A stretch of 64,000 bases of DNA from JABMMZ01 sp044368575 (lineage in GTDB: Bacteria; Bacteroidota; Bacteroidia; NS11-12g; UBA955), in contig JBIPPH010000006.1 of NCBI GenBank assembly GCA_044368575.1, positions 1 to 64,000 on the forward strand, read 5' to 3'. The position numbers and the translations under genes are program-made. The notes beneath the pieces were generated by a model. It ran no database searches. It was given only the letters and a program-made list of their open reading frames with translations, and was not told where the DNA came from. Shown piece by piece: positions 16,291 to 24,501 of the stretch (position 1 is its first letter; every line of letters starts with the position of its first letter).

Positions 16291-18147
16291 ATGGATAAAA
16301 GTAGAAGACTATTTGTGCTCTTGGCCATGTTGGTGGCAGTGGGTTTAGTTTTCATTATCCGACTTTTTTTCTTACAAATTGTAGACACTAGTAATTACTA
16401 TAAAGCGCAGGCTTATGGTTCAAACGACATTACCATTTACCCTGCTCGAGGCACCATTGTTGATCGCTATGGTAAATTGATGGTATACAACGATGCTGTT
16501 TATGACTTAATGGTAGTGCCTCAAAAGGCAAAGGATTTTGACAAAGTGGCTTTGTGTCATGAATTGATGTTAGACACTACTGAGTTTAACAAACGCCTGA
16601 AAAAAGCCTCTAAATACAACCCGCGTGAACCATCGGTTATATTTAAAAATCTGCCATTTCATTTGTATACCCGTTTACAAGAAGTCTTATACCAATACCC
16701 GGCTTTCTACATTGAAACAAAAATTGACAGACGTTATAATATCAATGGCGCAGCCCACTTGCTTGGTTATATGGGAGAGGTCACGGAAAAGCAATTGGAG
16801 CAAGACAAATACTACAAACCTGGCGATACCAAGGGAATAACTGGTCTTGAAAAATCTTATGAAGTATACTTAAGAGGTCATAAAGGAAAAAAGGTTGTTC
16901 TAGTAGATAAATTCAGTAAAACCCAAGGGAGTTTTGCCGGCGGTAAATTTGATAGTTTGCCTTTTGCGGGAGACAACATCATTTCTTCAATTGATTTGGA
17001 TTTACAGGTGTTTGGCGAGAAATTATTGGCGAATAAAATTGGTTCAATTGTAGCCATTGAGCCCTCTACAGGTGAAGTGTTAAGCATAGTCAACAGCCCT
17101 AATTATGATCCTAATTTATTAGTAGGCCAACGACGAAACAAGAACTTTGCAGCTTTGTTACTTGACCCACGTAAACCCTTGTTCAATCGCGCATTGAAAG
17201 CACCGTATCCGCCGGGTTCCACTTTCAAAACCATACAAGCTTTAATTGGTATGCAAGAAGGGGTTTTAACACCAGATACCAAATACCCATGTTCAGGGGG
17301 CTACCATATGGGATCAATCACCGTAGGCTGCCATGCTCACGGTTCTCCATTAGACTTAAAAAACAGTATTACAAAAAGTTGTAATGCATACTATTGCTTT
17401 GTTTACAGAAGCATATTAGACAATCCTAAATACCCATCAGTTCAAGATGCTTATGTGAAATGGACCCAGTATTTGAACAGTTTTGGAATTGGTGTTTTGA
17501 CTGGAATTGATTTACCAGAAGAGTCTAAAGGTATCGTTAAAAAACCGAGTTATTTTGAGCGAGAATTTGGTAAAAATTGGCGCTCATCTAACGTTATTTC
17601 TATGTCAATTGGTCAAGGTCAAATTGGCTTAACACCACTGCAAATGGCTAATATGGCTTGTATCATTGGCAATAGAGGGTATTTTTACACTCCTCATGTA
17701 GTTCGATCAATTGGTGATAAACACATCGTTCCACCTGCGTTTTCTCAACGTCATTATTGCATGGTCAACAAAATGTATTTTGATACGGTTGTTGCGGGTA
17801 TGGCCAATGTTTGTGTACCTGGAGGAACAGCAGGACATACAGGTATTCCTGGTATTACGATCTGTGCTAAAACTGGTACAGCACAAAATCCGCATGGTAA
17901 AGACCATTCTATTTTTATTGCTTTTGCCCCGCGCGATAATCCTCAAATCGCTATTTGTGTGATTGTTGAGAATGGTGGTTTTGGAGCTGATTATGCAGCA
18001 CCAATAGCCAACCTGATGATTGAACGCTATTTGTCAAAAAACAGAGGGCTGCCAAGTGCCAAACCCGATATGTTGAACCGTATGATGAAGGCCAATTTAA
18101 TTGGTTCAACGGCAAAAGATTCTCTTAATGCAAAACTAAGCGACTAA
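16291..18147 (+). CDS. mrdA: Penicillin-binding protein 2 (elongasome transpeptidase)
   Basis: Class B PBP that cross-links peptidoglycan during cell elongation with RodA. The 618-residue protein has one N-terminal membrane helix (about residues 8-28), the pedestal domain with ARGTIVDRYGK, and the transpeptidase motifs SxxK (Ser310 in PPGSTFKT), SxN (Ser363-Cys-Asn365) and KTG (Lys527, AKTGTAQN). Linked to mreD (2-base gap) and rodA (1-base overlap at TAATG). Confidence 0.96.
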   Translation: MDKSRRLFVLLAMLVAVGLVFIIRLFFLQIVDTSNYYKAQAYGSNDITIYPARGTIVDRYGKLMVYNDAVYDLMVVPQKAKDFDKVALCHELMLDTTEFNKRLKKASKYNPREPSVIFKNLPFHLYTRLQEVLYQYPAFYIETKIDRRYNINGAAHLLGYMGEVTEKQLEQDKYYKPGDTKGITGLEKSYEVYLRGHKGKKVVLVDKFSKTQGSFAGGKFDSLPFAGDNIISSIDLDLQVFGEKLLANKIGSIVAIEPSTGEVLSIVNSPNYDPNLLVGQRRNKNFAALLLDPRKPLFNRALKAPYPPGSTFKTIQALIGMQEGVLTPDTKYPCSGGYHMGSITVGCHAHGSPLDLKNSITKSCNAYYCFVYRSILDNPKYPSVQDAYVKWTQYLNSFGIGVLTGIDLPEESKGIVKKPSYFEREFGKNWRSSNVISMSIGQGQIGLTPLQMANMACIIGNRGYFYTPHVVRSIGDKHIVPPAFSQRHYCMVNKMYFDTVVAGMANVCVPGGTAGHTGIPGITICAKTGTAQNPHGKDHSIFIAFAPRDNPQIAICVIVENGGFGADYAAPIANLMIERYLSKNRGLPSAKPDMLNRMMKANLIGSTAKDSLNAKLSD

Positions 18148-19484
18148 TGGAAGAAAAATTACATATCGATTGGTTGACAGTGATTTTGTATATTTTGATT
18201 GTGCTGTTTGGTGCAATCAATATTTATTCAGCCAACTCAGGGGTTGATGAAGCCCTTAGATTGGATTTTTCAAAAGAATATGGCAAACAGGTTTTATTTA
18301 TTGGGGTAAGTGCCATCATTGTGTTTTTAATACTTTTAACCGACTATAAATTCTTCAACTTTTCTGCCTATGGCATCTATGTAGTCATTATAGGGTTATT
18401 GATGGTATTGTTGGCTACAGGTTCCTTTAACAAAGGGGCGCAAGCCTGGTTTAAAATAGGCTCCTTCAAATTACAACCTTCAGAATTTGCTAAGTACGCA
18501 ACAGCATTGGCCTTGTCCAAATTCCTTGGGACCTTTGATATTAAATTTGAAGGACGCCGCAACATCATGATTGCACTTGGAATTATAGGTTTTCCAATGT
18601 TGTTAACGCTTTTACAGAACGATACAGGTTCTGCATTAGTGTTTACTTGCTTTATTTTGGTATTGTTCAGAGAAGGCCTTTCAGGTTGGTGGTTGGTCTT
18701 GGTGATGTATATGGTAACCTTATTTGTGCTGACCATACTACTGCCTTCCATTAGCATCATCATCAGTTTAGCTGTTTTATCTGCGCTGGTAGTTTATTTA
18801 GCCCGTAAAAAACAACAATTGTTTTGGTTAGCAATCATTGTGTTTGTGAGCTCATCTGTTTACATACTTAGTTTGGATTATGTGTTTGCAAGAATTCTTA
18901 AACCCCACCAACAACAAAGGATTTTGGTGACTTTGAACCAAGATGTTGACGAATACTATGTTAAAAAATCTAAAAGCTTTAGCATATTCAAATTCAAGAA
19001 AGCTGAAGTCACTGACAAAAAAGAGTCTAAAAGGGATTACAGTTACAATGTGCGTCAATCTAAAATCAGTATAGGTGCAGGTAGATGGTTAGGCAATGGT
19101 TTTAACAACGGTACTCAAACCAAAGCTAAACTGGTGCCAGAACAACACACTGACTTTATTTTTTGTACTGTGGGCGAAGAATACGGCTTCCTTGGTTCTA
19201 CCTTATTTGTATTGGTCTATCTATTACTAATAGGTAGGATATTTTATCTGGCTGAGCGCCAAAAAAATGAATTCAGTAGGGTGTTTGGTTACAGCACCGC
19301 TTCCATTTTGTTTTTTCATTTCTTTATCAATATTGGTATGGCTATAGGCTTGTTGCCAGTTATTGGTATTCCACTGCCATTCATGAGTTATGGCGGTTCT
19401 TCTCTCATCAGTTTTAGTATGCTTTTGTTTACTTTCCTAAAACTAGATGCCAATAGAGTCAATGAAATATCAAGATTGTATTGA
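18147..19484 (+). CDS. rodA: Rod shape-determining protein RodA (SEDS glycosyltransferase)
   Basis: SEDS-family peptidoglycan polymerase that works with PBP2. The 445-residue sequence is polytopic, with GAQAWFKIGSFKLQPSEF (the conserved WFxxGxxxxQPSE region), LLQNDTGSALVF, a large hydrophilic loop around residues 270-320, and the C-terminal LPEQHTDFIF-like VPEQHTDFIFCTVGEEYGF and LPFMSYGGSSL. The loop is rich in Lys and longer than in E. coli RodA (370 residues), as in other Bacteroidota. Last gene of the operon; its end overlaps the convergent phosphatase gene by 15 bases. Confidence 0.95.
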   Translation: MEEKLHIDWLTVILYILIVLFGAINIYSANSGVDEALRLDFSKEYGKQVLFIGVSAIIVFLILLTDYKFFNFSAYGIYVVIIGLLMVLLATGSFNKGAQAWFKIGSFKLQPSEFAKYATALALSKFLGTFDIKFEGRRNIMIALGIIGFPMLLTLLQNDTGSALVFTCFILVLFREGLSGWWLVLVMYMVTLFVLTILLPSISIIISLAVLSALVVYLARKKQQLFWLAIIVFVSSSVYILSLDYVFARILKPHQQQRILVTLNQDVDEYYVKKSKSFSIFKFKKAEVTDKKESKRDYSYNVRQSKISIGAGRWLGNGFNNGTQTKAKLVPEQHTDFIFCTVGEEYGFLGSTLFVLVYLLLIGRIFYLAERQKNEFSRVFGYSTASILFFHFFINIGMAIGLLPVIGIPLPFMSYGGSSLISFSMLLFTFLKLDANRVNEISRLY

Positions 19485-20126
19485 GCTTAAATGAGCTGTA
19501 GAATTGGCTTTTGTCACTTCAAATTTATGGCCATCAAATACCAATTCATAAAGGCATAAATTACTGTGTTCCCATTGTTCCATTAAATGTAAAGGGGTAT
19601 GAGTCAATAAACACAAAAAACTGCGAATGGCTCTGCCATGCATACAAATAAGTATTTTATCTTGTTCGCTTTGAGACAGGACCCATTCTATACCTTGGGC
19701 TTGACGTTGAAACATATCATAAGGTGTTTCTCCCATTTCAACAGCGTGATGTATATTCCCTCTTTGCCATTCTGAAACAGTTGCTGCAAATAACGCTGCA
19801 GTGGCTTCAGAACTCTCTCTGCCTTCCATGATTCCCCAATTGATTTCATTAAATTCAGCCAAAGTAGTATGCGGTATACCTGCATCAATAAACCCTTGAA
19901 CACTTTGAATGGCACGCTTAAGTTTAGAGGTGTATACATGGTCATAATCATGGGCCTTAAAACCTTCAAAAAAAGCCTTAGCTTGAGCTTGGCCTTCGCT
20001 GTTTAAATCACTATTGATGCCGCTGCCTTGTATGATGTTGCGTTTGTTGAAATCCGTTTGGCCATGCCTAATCAAATGGATGGTTTTGCCTATCTTCGCG
20101 TTGAATTGTTTATTTATGAGATCCAT
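19470..20126 (-). CDS. Histidine phosphatase family protein (phosphoglycerate mutase-like)
   Basis: A 218-residue member of the branch-1 histidine phosphatases. The catalytic motif LIRHGQTDFN is at residues 18-27, followed by Q-G-S-G and by LNSEGQAQAKAFF, and the second catalytic His is in ICMHGRAIRSFL. The acidic residue is in NEINWGIMEGRE. Substrate is not predictable; alpha-ribazole phosphatase, sugar phosphatase or 2,3-PG-independent types share this pattern. The start codon overlaps, head to head, that of the plus-strand thioesterase gene. Confidence 0.85.
   Translation of the reverse strand: MDLINKQFNAKIGKTIHLIRHGQTDFNKRNIIQGSGINSDLNSEGQAQAKAFFEGFKAHDYDHVYTSKLKRAIQSVQGFIDAGIPHTTLAEFNEINWGIMEGRESSEATAALFAATVSEWQRGNIHHAVEMGETPYDMFQRQAQGIEWVLSQSEQDKILICMHGRAIRSFLCLLTHTPLHLMEQWEHSNLCLYELVFDGHKFEVTKANSTAHLSSIQS
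20091..20098 (+). promoter_or_regulatory. Possible -7 element of the thioesterase-isochorismate synthase pair
   Basis: TATCTTCG has one mismatch to TAnnTTTG and lies within the coding sequence of the divergent phosphatase, 18 bases before the ATG at 20116. No good -33 element. Confidence 0.35.
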
Positions 20127-20556
20127 TTTTTTTAATCCTGCAAATATAAAGCTTGAAGAGCTGAATGCCTATTGCAAGAATACCATGGTGGAATACCTCG
20201 ATATTGAATTTATTGAGTTTGGCCCAGACTTTCTGAAAGCCCAAATGCCGGTTACACCTAAAACGGTTCAACCCTTGCGCATGTTAAATGGGGGCGCTAG
20301 TTTAGCATTGGCTGAATGTGTGGGTTCAATGGCTGCTAATTTGGTCTTTGATCGTCAGCAATGGGTTGCGCTTGGATTAGACCTCAACGGCAACCATTTG
20401 CGTCCGGTAATGGAAGGCGAAATGGTATATGCCATAGCCAAGCCACATCATATAGGCAATACCACACAAGTATGGGAAATTAAAATTGAAAATGAAGCAG
20501 GCAAATTGGTGCATATTAGCCGTTTAACTATGGCGGTTGTCCCAAGACAAAAATAG
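20116..20556 (+). CDS. Hotdog-fold thioesterase (PaaI/YdiI type)
   Basis: A 146-residue PaaI-like thioesterase. Seen: the family N-terminus NPANIKLEELNAYCKNTM, the substrate pocket LNGGASLALAECVGSMA (the catalytic acid is the Glu in AECVGS, preceded by the position of HGG that here reads NGG), and GLDLNGNHLRP. Because an isochorismate synthase-type gene follows 7 bases later, the likely role is hydrolysis of 1,4-dihydroxy-2-naphthoyl-CoA in menaquinone synthesis; this is an inference from context. The start at 20116 retains the conserved N-terminus. Confidence 0.8.
   Translation: MRSIFFNPANIKLEELNAYCKNTMVEYLDIEFIEFGPDFLKAQMPVTPKTVQPLRMLNGGASLALAECVGSMAANLVFDRQQWVALGLDLNGNHLRPVMEGEMVYAIAKPHHIGNTTQVWEIKIENEAGKLVHISRLTMAVVPRQK
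20141..20148 (-). promoter_or_regulatory. -7 promoter element of the histidine phosphatase gene
   Basis: Minus-strand TATATTTG fits TAnnTTTG exactly and lies inside the first codons of the divergent thioesterase gene, giving a leader of only about 9 bases. Confidence 0.5.
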
Positions 20557-20563
20557 TTGACAT

Positions 20564-21517
20564 TTGGAACCAACAGTTGTTTTTTTTAGCCCACCTCAGA
20601 CTAATCAACTTTATGTTTTTAAAGAGGGAGAAGGTCAGACTTATTTTCATTTGAAGGCCTTTAAAAAAGCTTCAGATTTGATAGTTGTAAAAGGTTCGAT
20701 TTCGCCTTGTGAAATATCATATGCCAAAAACTATTTAAACCAAATGACTCTGCCTCAAGCAAATGCTAATTTTACCTCTACTCAAGCAGATTATATGGAA
20801 ATGGTTAGCAGAGCAGTAGAATCCATACAACAAGGGAAGTTTGATAAGGTCGTTTTATCAGCCCAAAAAAGTGTTGCCACTGCTGTAAACTTAGGCGATG
20901 CTTTTGAAAATATGCTGCAATATACTTCAGCTTTTGTATACGTTTTTAATTACAAAGGGCAGGTGATGATTGGCGCAAGTCCGGAATTGTTAATGTCACT
21001 TAAGCACAATGAATTAAAAACGGTTGCTTTGGGCGCCACCTCTGTTACTGATCAATTTTCAGCTAAAGAAGATTTAGAACACGAGCAAATAACTGCCTAT
21101 ATAGATGCACAATTAATTCAAAGTGGTTATGTGTATGAAAAAGCAAAGCGGCAAGCGGTCAAAGCTGCTCACTTGTTTCATCTGCAAACGCCTTACACAA
21201 TACAATCAAAAGGTATGAATAGCGACTTGTTAATGGCTATGCAATTGCATCCAACTTCTGCAGTTTGTGGATGGCCATTTGAGCCAGCGCTTGATTTTAT
21301 TGCTCAAAATGAGTCATATGATAGACAATGGTATACAGGGTTTTTAGGCTTAAAAACAGACACTTCATTTGAGTATTATGTCAACTTAAGATGTGCCGAT
21401 GTTTATGAGCATCAAATTGTATTGTATGCAGGTGCTGGCATTAACGCTTTTTCAAACCCTGAAGCTGAGTGGCATGAAATTCAAAATAAAATGAAAACAG
21501 TATTAGATTGTTTTTAA
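20564..21517 (+). CDS. Isochorismate synthase-type chorismate-binding enzyme
   Basis: Chorismate-utilising enzyme, most probably isochorismate synthase for menaquinone. The conserved C-terminal core is complete: FDKVVLSAQKS, GASPELLMSL, ALGAT, KEDLEHEQI, LHPTSAVCGWPFEPA, YDRQWYTGF, YVNLRCADVY and AGAGINAFSNPEAEW. At 317 residues it is shorter than most MenF proteins (about 350-450); the missing part is the variable N-terminal half. It must start with TTG at 20564, because an in-frame TGA is at 20558-20560 and the next Met is 54 residues on. It could also be a salicylate-type or siderophore enzyme, but the hotdog thioesterase neighbour favours menaquinone. Confidence 0.8.
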   Translation: MEPTVVFFSPPQTNQLYVFKEGEGQTYFHLKAFKKASDLIVVKGSISPCEISYAKNYLNQMTLPQANANFTSTQADYMEMVSRAVESIQQGKFDKVVLSAQKSVATAVNLGDAFENMLQYTSAFVYVFNYKGQVMIGASPELLMSLKHNELKTVALGATSVTDQFSAKEDLEHEQITAYIDAQLIQSGYVYEKAKRQAVKAAHLFHLQTPYTIQSKGMNSDLLMAMQLHPTSAVCGWPFEPALDFIAQNESYDRQWYTGFLGLKTDTSFEYYVNLRCADVYEHQIVLYAGAGINAFSNPEAEWHEIQNKMKTVLDCF

Positions 21518-21534
21518 AGAGAGTACTAATTTTG
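21508..21534 (+). promoter_or_regulatory. Promoter of the small DUF4834-like gene
   Basis: TTG at 21508-21510 and TAATTTTG at 21527-21534 with a 16-base spacer. RNA would start only a few bases before the GTG at 21545. Confidence 0.45.
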
Positions 21535-21544
21535 CAAGACCAAC

Positions 21545-21757
21545 GTGTTAAAATTTCTATTTAATATCCTTTTGATTTATGCCATTTTTAAAGTGGTGAA
21601 GTTTTTGAGCAGCATTAACAAAATGACTCAACATAATTTGAATGAAATCAAAGATATGCGCAGTAAAATGGCAAAAGAACAGCCTCAAACAAAGGCGCAA
21701 AAAAAGCCCCAGTCCATGGACCAGGGCGAATATGTTGATTATGAAGAATTACCCTGA
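21545..21757 (+). CDS. Small DUF4834-like membrane protein
   Basis: A 70-residue protein with one N-terminal transmembrane helix (about residues 2-24) followed by a charged, Lys/Gln-rich tail that ends GEYVDYEELP. The size, the single helix and the acidic GEYVDYEE ending resemble the Bacteroidota DUF4834 family. Start is GTG at 21545. Function unknown. Its stop is adjacent to the stop of the convergent gene. Confidence 0.6.
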   Translation: MLKFLFNILLIYAIFKVVKFLSSINKMTQHNLNEIKDMRSKMAKEQPQTKAQKKPQSMDQGEYVDYEELP

Positions 21758-22519
21758 CTAGAATTCGTCTTGGTCTAAAACAATAGGATCTTTCATTACC
21801 TTGCCCAACTCTTTTACAAGGTCTTTAACCATGCGGTCAACGGCCAATAAAATTTGGTCTGTGCCTTTGAACCCACGATTGTTGTTGGCGTAGTATTCGA
21901 TATAGGTTTTGATTTGTTTTTCGCTGCCTTTTTCTACTGTGTTATGAACGAATTTAGAGAACTTGTACTTGTACTTATCCTCTTTAACTCTGATTTCAAA
22001 ATTAAAGGTAACAGTACCTGCAGGCGTATTAGAAAAACTATTATTTCTGATGTATAAAGGTACAGTTGGCCTTACGATTATTCTGCCGTTTTCGCCATCT
22101 GGTTTCATGTCTTCAACCAACAATTCTTTAGGAACAATGAGCGGCTTGCCTTTTTGAGCCTTAAAATCTTTAATGTATTTGGTCATTAAATACAATTTGG
22201 CTCTTAGGTATAAAGAGTCAATGGTACCTCCATCATAAATATCAGTAATGTTTGGTGCAAATGGCACAACACCCAAATAAGTAATTAAATTGGTAATGGT
22301 ATCCATCGGCGGGGTAAAACGCACGTATTGTTTATAAGTTGGTGCTGTCAATTCTTGATTTTGAGCACCTTGAGGAATGCTGGTAGTGTATGCAGAGTCG
22401 TTGCTGAAATTGGTGGTGTCGTAATTAGTACTTGCACCATTAGGATCCGGTTCAGTTTGCGCCATTAAACCTAAAGTCACGCAGGCGAAAATTGTCGTTA
22501 AAATGGATTTCTTGTTCAT
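21758..22519 (-). CDS. Unrecognised exported protein (possibly DUF4468-like)
   Basis: A 253-residue protein with a signal peptide ending LGLMA and a mature chain starting QTEPDP. After a Ser/Thr/Asn-rich stretch comes a region with PPMDTITNLITYLGVVPF and LYLRAKLYLMTKY, then a Lys-rich beta-like region ending in a helix with LVKELGKVMKDP. The MDTITNLITY/RAKxYL pattern is faintly like DUF4468 proteins, but I am not sure. No enzymatic motif seen. It is monocistronic with its own -7 element. Confidence 0.6.
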   Translation of the reverse strand: MNKKSILTTIFACVTLGLMAQTEPDPNGASTNYDTTNFSNDSAYTTSIPQGAQNQELTAPTYKQYVRFTPPMDTITNLITYLGVVPFAPNITDIYDGGTIDSLYLRAKLYLMTKYIKDFKAQKGKPLIVPKELLVEDMKPDGENGRIIVRPTVPLYIRNNSFSNTPAGTVTFNFEIRVKEDKYKYKFSKFVHNTVEKGSEKQIKTYIEYYANNNRGFKGTDQILLAVDRMVKDLVKELGKVMKDPIVLDQDEF

Positions 22520-22562
22520 TTATGTGTCTGTATGAATGGGTCTCTTTTTTTTTAAGAATGGG

Positions 22563-22570
22563 CAAATGTA
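22563..22570 (-). promoter_or_regulatory. -7 promoter element of the 21758-22519 gene
   Basis: Minus-strand TACATTTG fits TAnnTTTG; predicted leader of about 38 bases. It is back to back with the plus-strand element at 22614-22621. Confidence 0.45.
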
Positions 22571-22613
22571 GTAAAAATGAAAGTATTATTTATATGTTTT
22601 TATTGACATATAC

Positions 22614-22621
22614 TATCTTTG
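22614..22621 (+). promoter_or_regulatory. -7 promoter element of the M1 peptidase gene
   Basis: TATCTTTG fits TAnnTTTG; transcription would begin about 22627, next to the ATG at 22630. This argues against the longer reading frame beginning at 22492. Confidence 0.5.
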
Positions 22622-22629
22622 AGCATTCC

Positions 22630-24501
22630 ATGAAATTAACGCCGATTTACTGTTTGATGTTGTTGCTGTCTGCTACATTTGGGCTCTCTTCTTGTTCTAA
22701 CCATGAGTTGTCTAAACTGCCGAAATTAATTGTCAAGCACCATAGTTATAGCAAGCCTGATAGCATTCAGTTGACCCATATGGATTTAGACCTTACTGTG
22801 TCATTTGAAAAGAAACAATTGGAAGGAAAGGTAATTGTACATTTTAAAAATCCTTATCAGTTACCGTTTTTAATTTTAGATACCAGGCAATTGGCCATTG
22901 AAAAAGTATTGCTTCAGGATTCTATAGAAACCTCTTGGAGCCTTGGTGAAGACAGACCTGTGCTTGGGCAAGCCTTGGTAATAGAACTGCCTAAAAATGC
23001 AAAATCTGTTGCGGTCTATTATCATACAACCGCAGCATCAGAAGCTTTAATGTGGTTATCACCAGAACAAACATCTGGCAAAAAGCATCCTTTTTTATTT
23101 ACTCAAAGTCAGGCAGTTTTAGCCAGAACATGGGTGCCTTGTATGGATGTGCCAGCTGTGCGTTACACCTATTCAGCTAATATTCATTGTGACCCACAAT
23201 ACATGGCCCTCATGAGTGCTAGCAATCCTCAACAAAAATCAGCCACTGGCCACTATCATTTTGAAATGAATCAACCCATTCCAAGTTATTTGATGGCCTT
23301 AGCGGTGGGAGATATTGCCTTTAAACCTTTGGGCAAAAGCTGTGGAGTATATGCTGAAGTCAATGTCTTAGAAAAAGCCTACAATGAGTTTACAGATCTG
23401 CCAAAGATGATTGATCAAGCATCTGAATTGTATGGTCCATATGCTTGGGGTCGTTATGATGTGTTGGTTTTGCCGCCAAGTTTCCCATTTGGAGGAATGG
23501 AAAATCCGCGTCTAACTTTTGCAACGCCTACCATTATTGCAGGCGATAAAAGTTTAGTGTCATTAATTGCCCATGAATTAGCGCACAGTTGGAGTGGCAA
23601 TTTAGTAACCAATTCCAATTGGGATGATTTTTGGTTGAATGAAGGTTTCACAGTGTATTTTGAAGAGCGCATAATGGAAAAGATATACGGAAAGTCCTAC
23701 GCAGATATGTTAGCCAGTATTAGTTTTGGAGAGTTACAAGCCACCCTCAAGGATTTAATGGCGAATGCCCCAGGCAATACCAAATTAAAACTTAATTTAA
23801 ATGGCAGAAACCCAGATGATGCCGTGAGTGATATTGCTTATATCAAAGGCTCTTTGTTTTTGAAATTGTTAGAAGAGAAAGTAGGAAGAGCTAAATGGGA
23901 TGCCTTCTTGAACAAATATTTTAATCAATTTAAGTGGCAAAGTATTACAACAGAAAACTTTTTAGATTACTTGCAAAACAATCTGTTAAAGGCTCAAAAA
24001 GATACAGTTAACATCAATGAATGGGTCTATCAAATAGGCTTGCCAAGTAATTGTCCAAAGGTCCATAGCCAAGAATTTGAACGCGTTGAAAAAACTGCAT
24101 TGGCCATCAACAATGACAGCAGTCTGATTCGAATAGATACCACAGGTTTTACAACCCATCATTGGTTGCATTTGTTCAGACAATTAGACCCCTCTAAAAT
24201 CGTTTCAAGAATGCCTGTATTTGATTCTCTCTATCATTTAACACAGAGTGGCAATGCAGAAATACAATGTGATTGGTATTTGTTGTGCATTCAAAATGAT
24301 TATGCAGCAGCTTATCCTGCCATCGAAAACTATTTACTAAATGTTGGTAGAAGAAAGTTTTTAAGGCCTTTGTATGACGCAATGATTCAAACACCTGAGG
24401 GTTTAATAAGAGCGAAATCTATTTTTGACAAAGCCTCAGCTGCGTATCATGCGGTATCAAGAAATACCATTCAAGAGATGATTGCTAATGCAAAGCCTTA
24501 G
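22630..24501 (+). CDS. M1-family aminopeptidase lipoprotein (LTA4 hydrolase-like)
   Basis: Exported zinc aminopeptidase of 623 residues. The N-terminus has a lipoprotein signal peptide with lipobox LSSC. The catalytic region shows the exopeptidase motif GGMENPRLTF, the zinc site HELAHSWSGN and the third ligand Glu in NEGFTVYFEE 18 residues later. The C-terminal armadillo-like domain (about residues 430-623) fits the LTA4H/cold-active aminopeptidase group. Expected role is peptide trimming outside the cytoplasm. The stop overlaps the stop region of convergent rlmD by 4 bases. Confidence 0.9.
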   Translation: MKLTPIYCLMLLLSATFGLSSCSNHELSKLPKLIVKHHSYSKPDSIQLTHMDLDLTVSFEKKQLEGKVIVHFKNPYQLPFLILDTRQLAIEKVLLQDSIETSWSLGEDRPVLGQALVIELPKNAKSVAVYYHTTAASEALMWLSPEQTSGKKHPFLFTQSQAVLARTWVPCMDVPAVRYTYSANIHCDPQYMALMSASNPQQKSATGHYHFEMNQPIPSYLMALAVGDIAFKPLGKSCGVYAEVNVLEKAYNEFTDLPKMIDQASELYGPYAWGRYDVLVLPPSFPFGGMENPRLTFATPTIIAGDKSLVSLIAHELAHSWSGNLVTNSNWDDFWLNEGFTVYFEERIMEKIYGKSYADMLASISFGELQATLKDLMANAPGNTKLKLNLNGRNPDDAVSDIAYIKGSLFLKLLEEKVGRAKWDAFLNKYFNQFKWQSITTENFLDYLQNNLLKAQKDTVNINEWVYQIGLPSNCPKVHSQEFERVEKTALAINNDSSLIRIDTTGFTTHHWLHLFRQLDPSKIVSRMPVFDSLYHLTQSGNAEIQCDWYLLCIQNDYAAAYPAIENYLLNVGRRKFLRPLYDAMIQTPEGLIRAKSIFDKASAAYHAVSRNTIQEMIANAKP

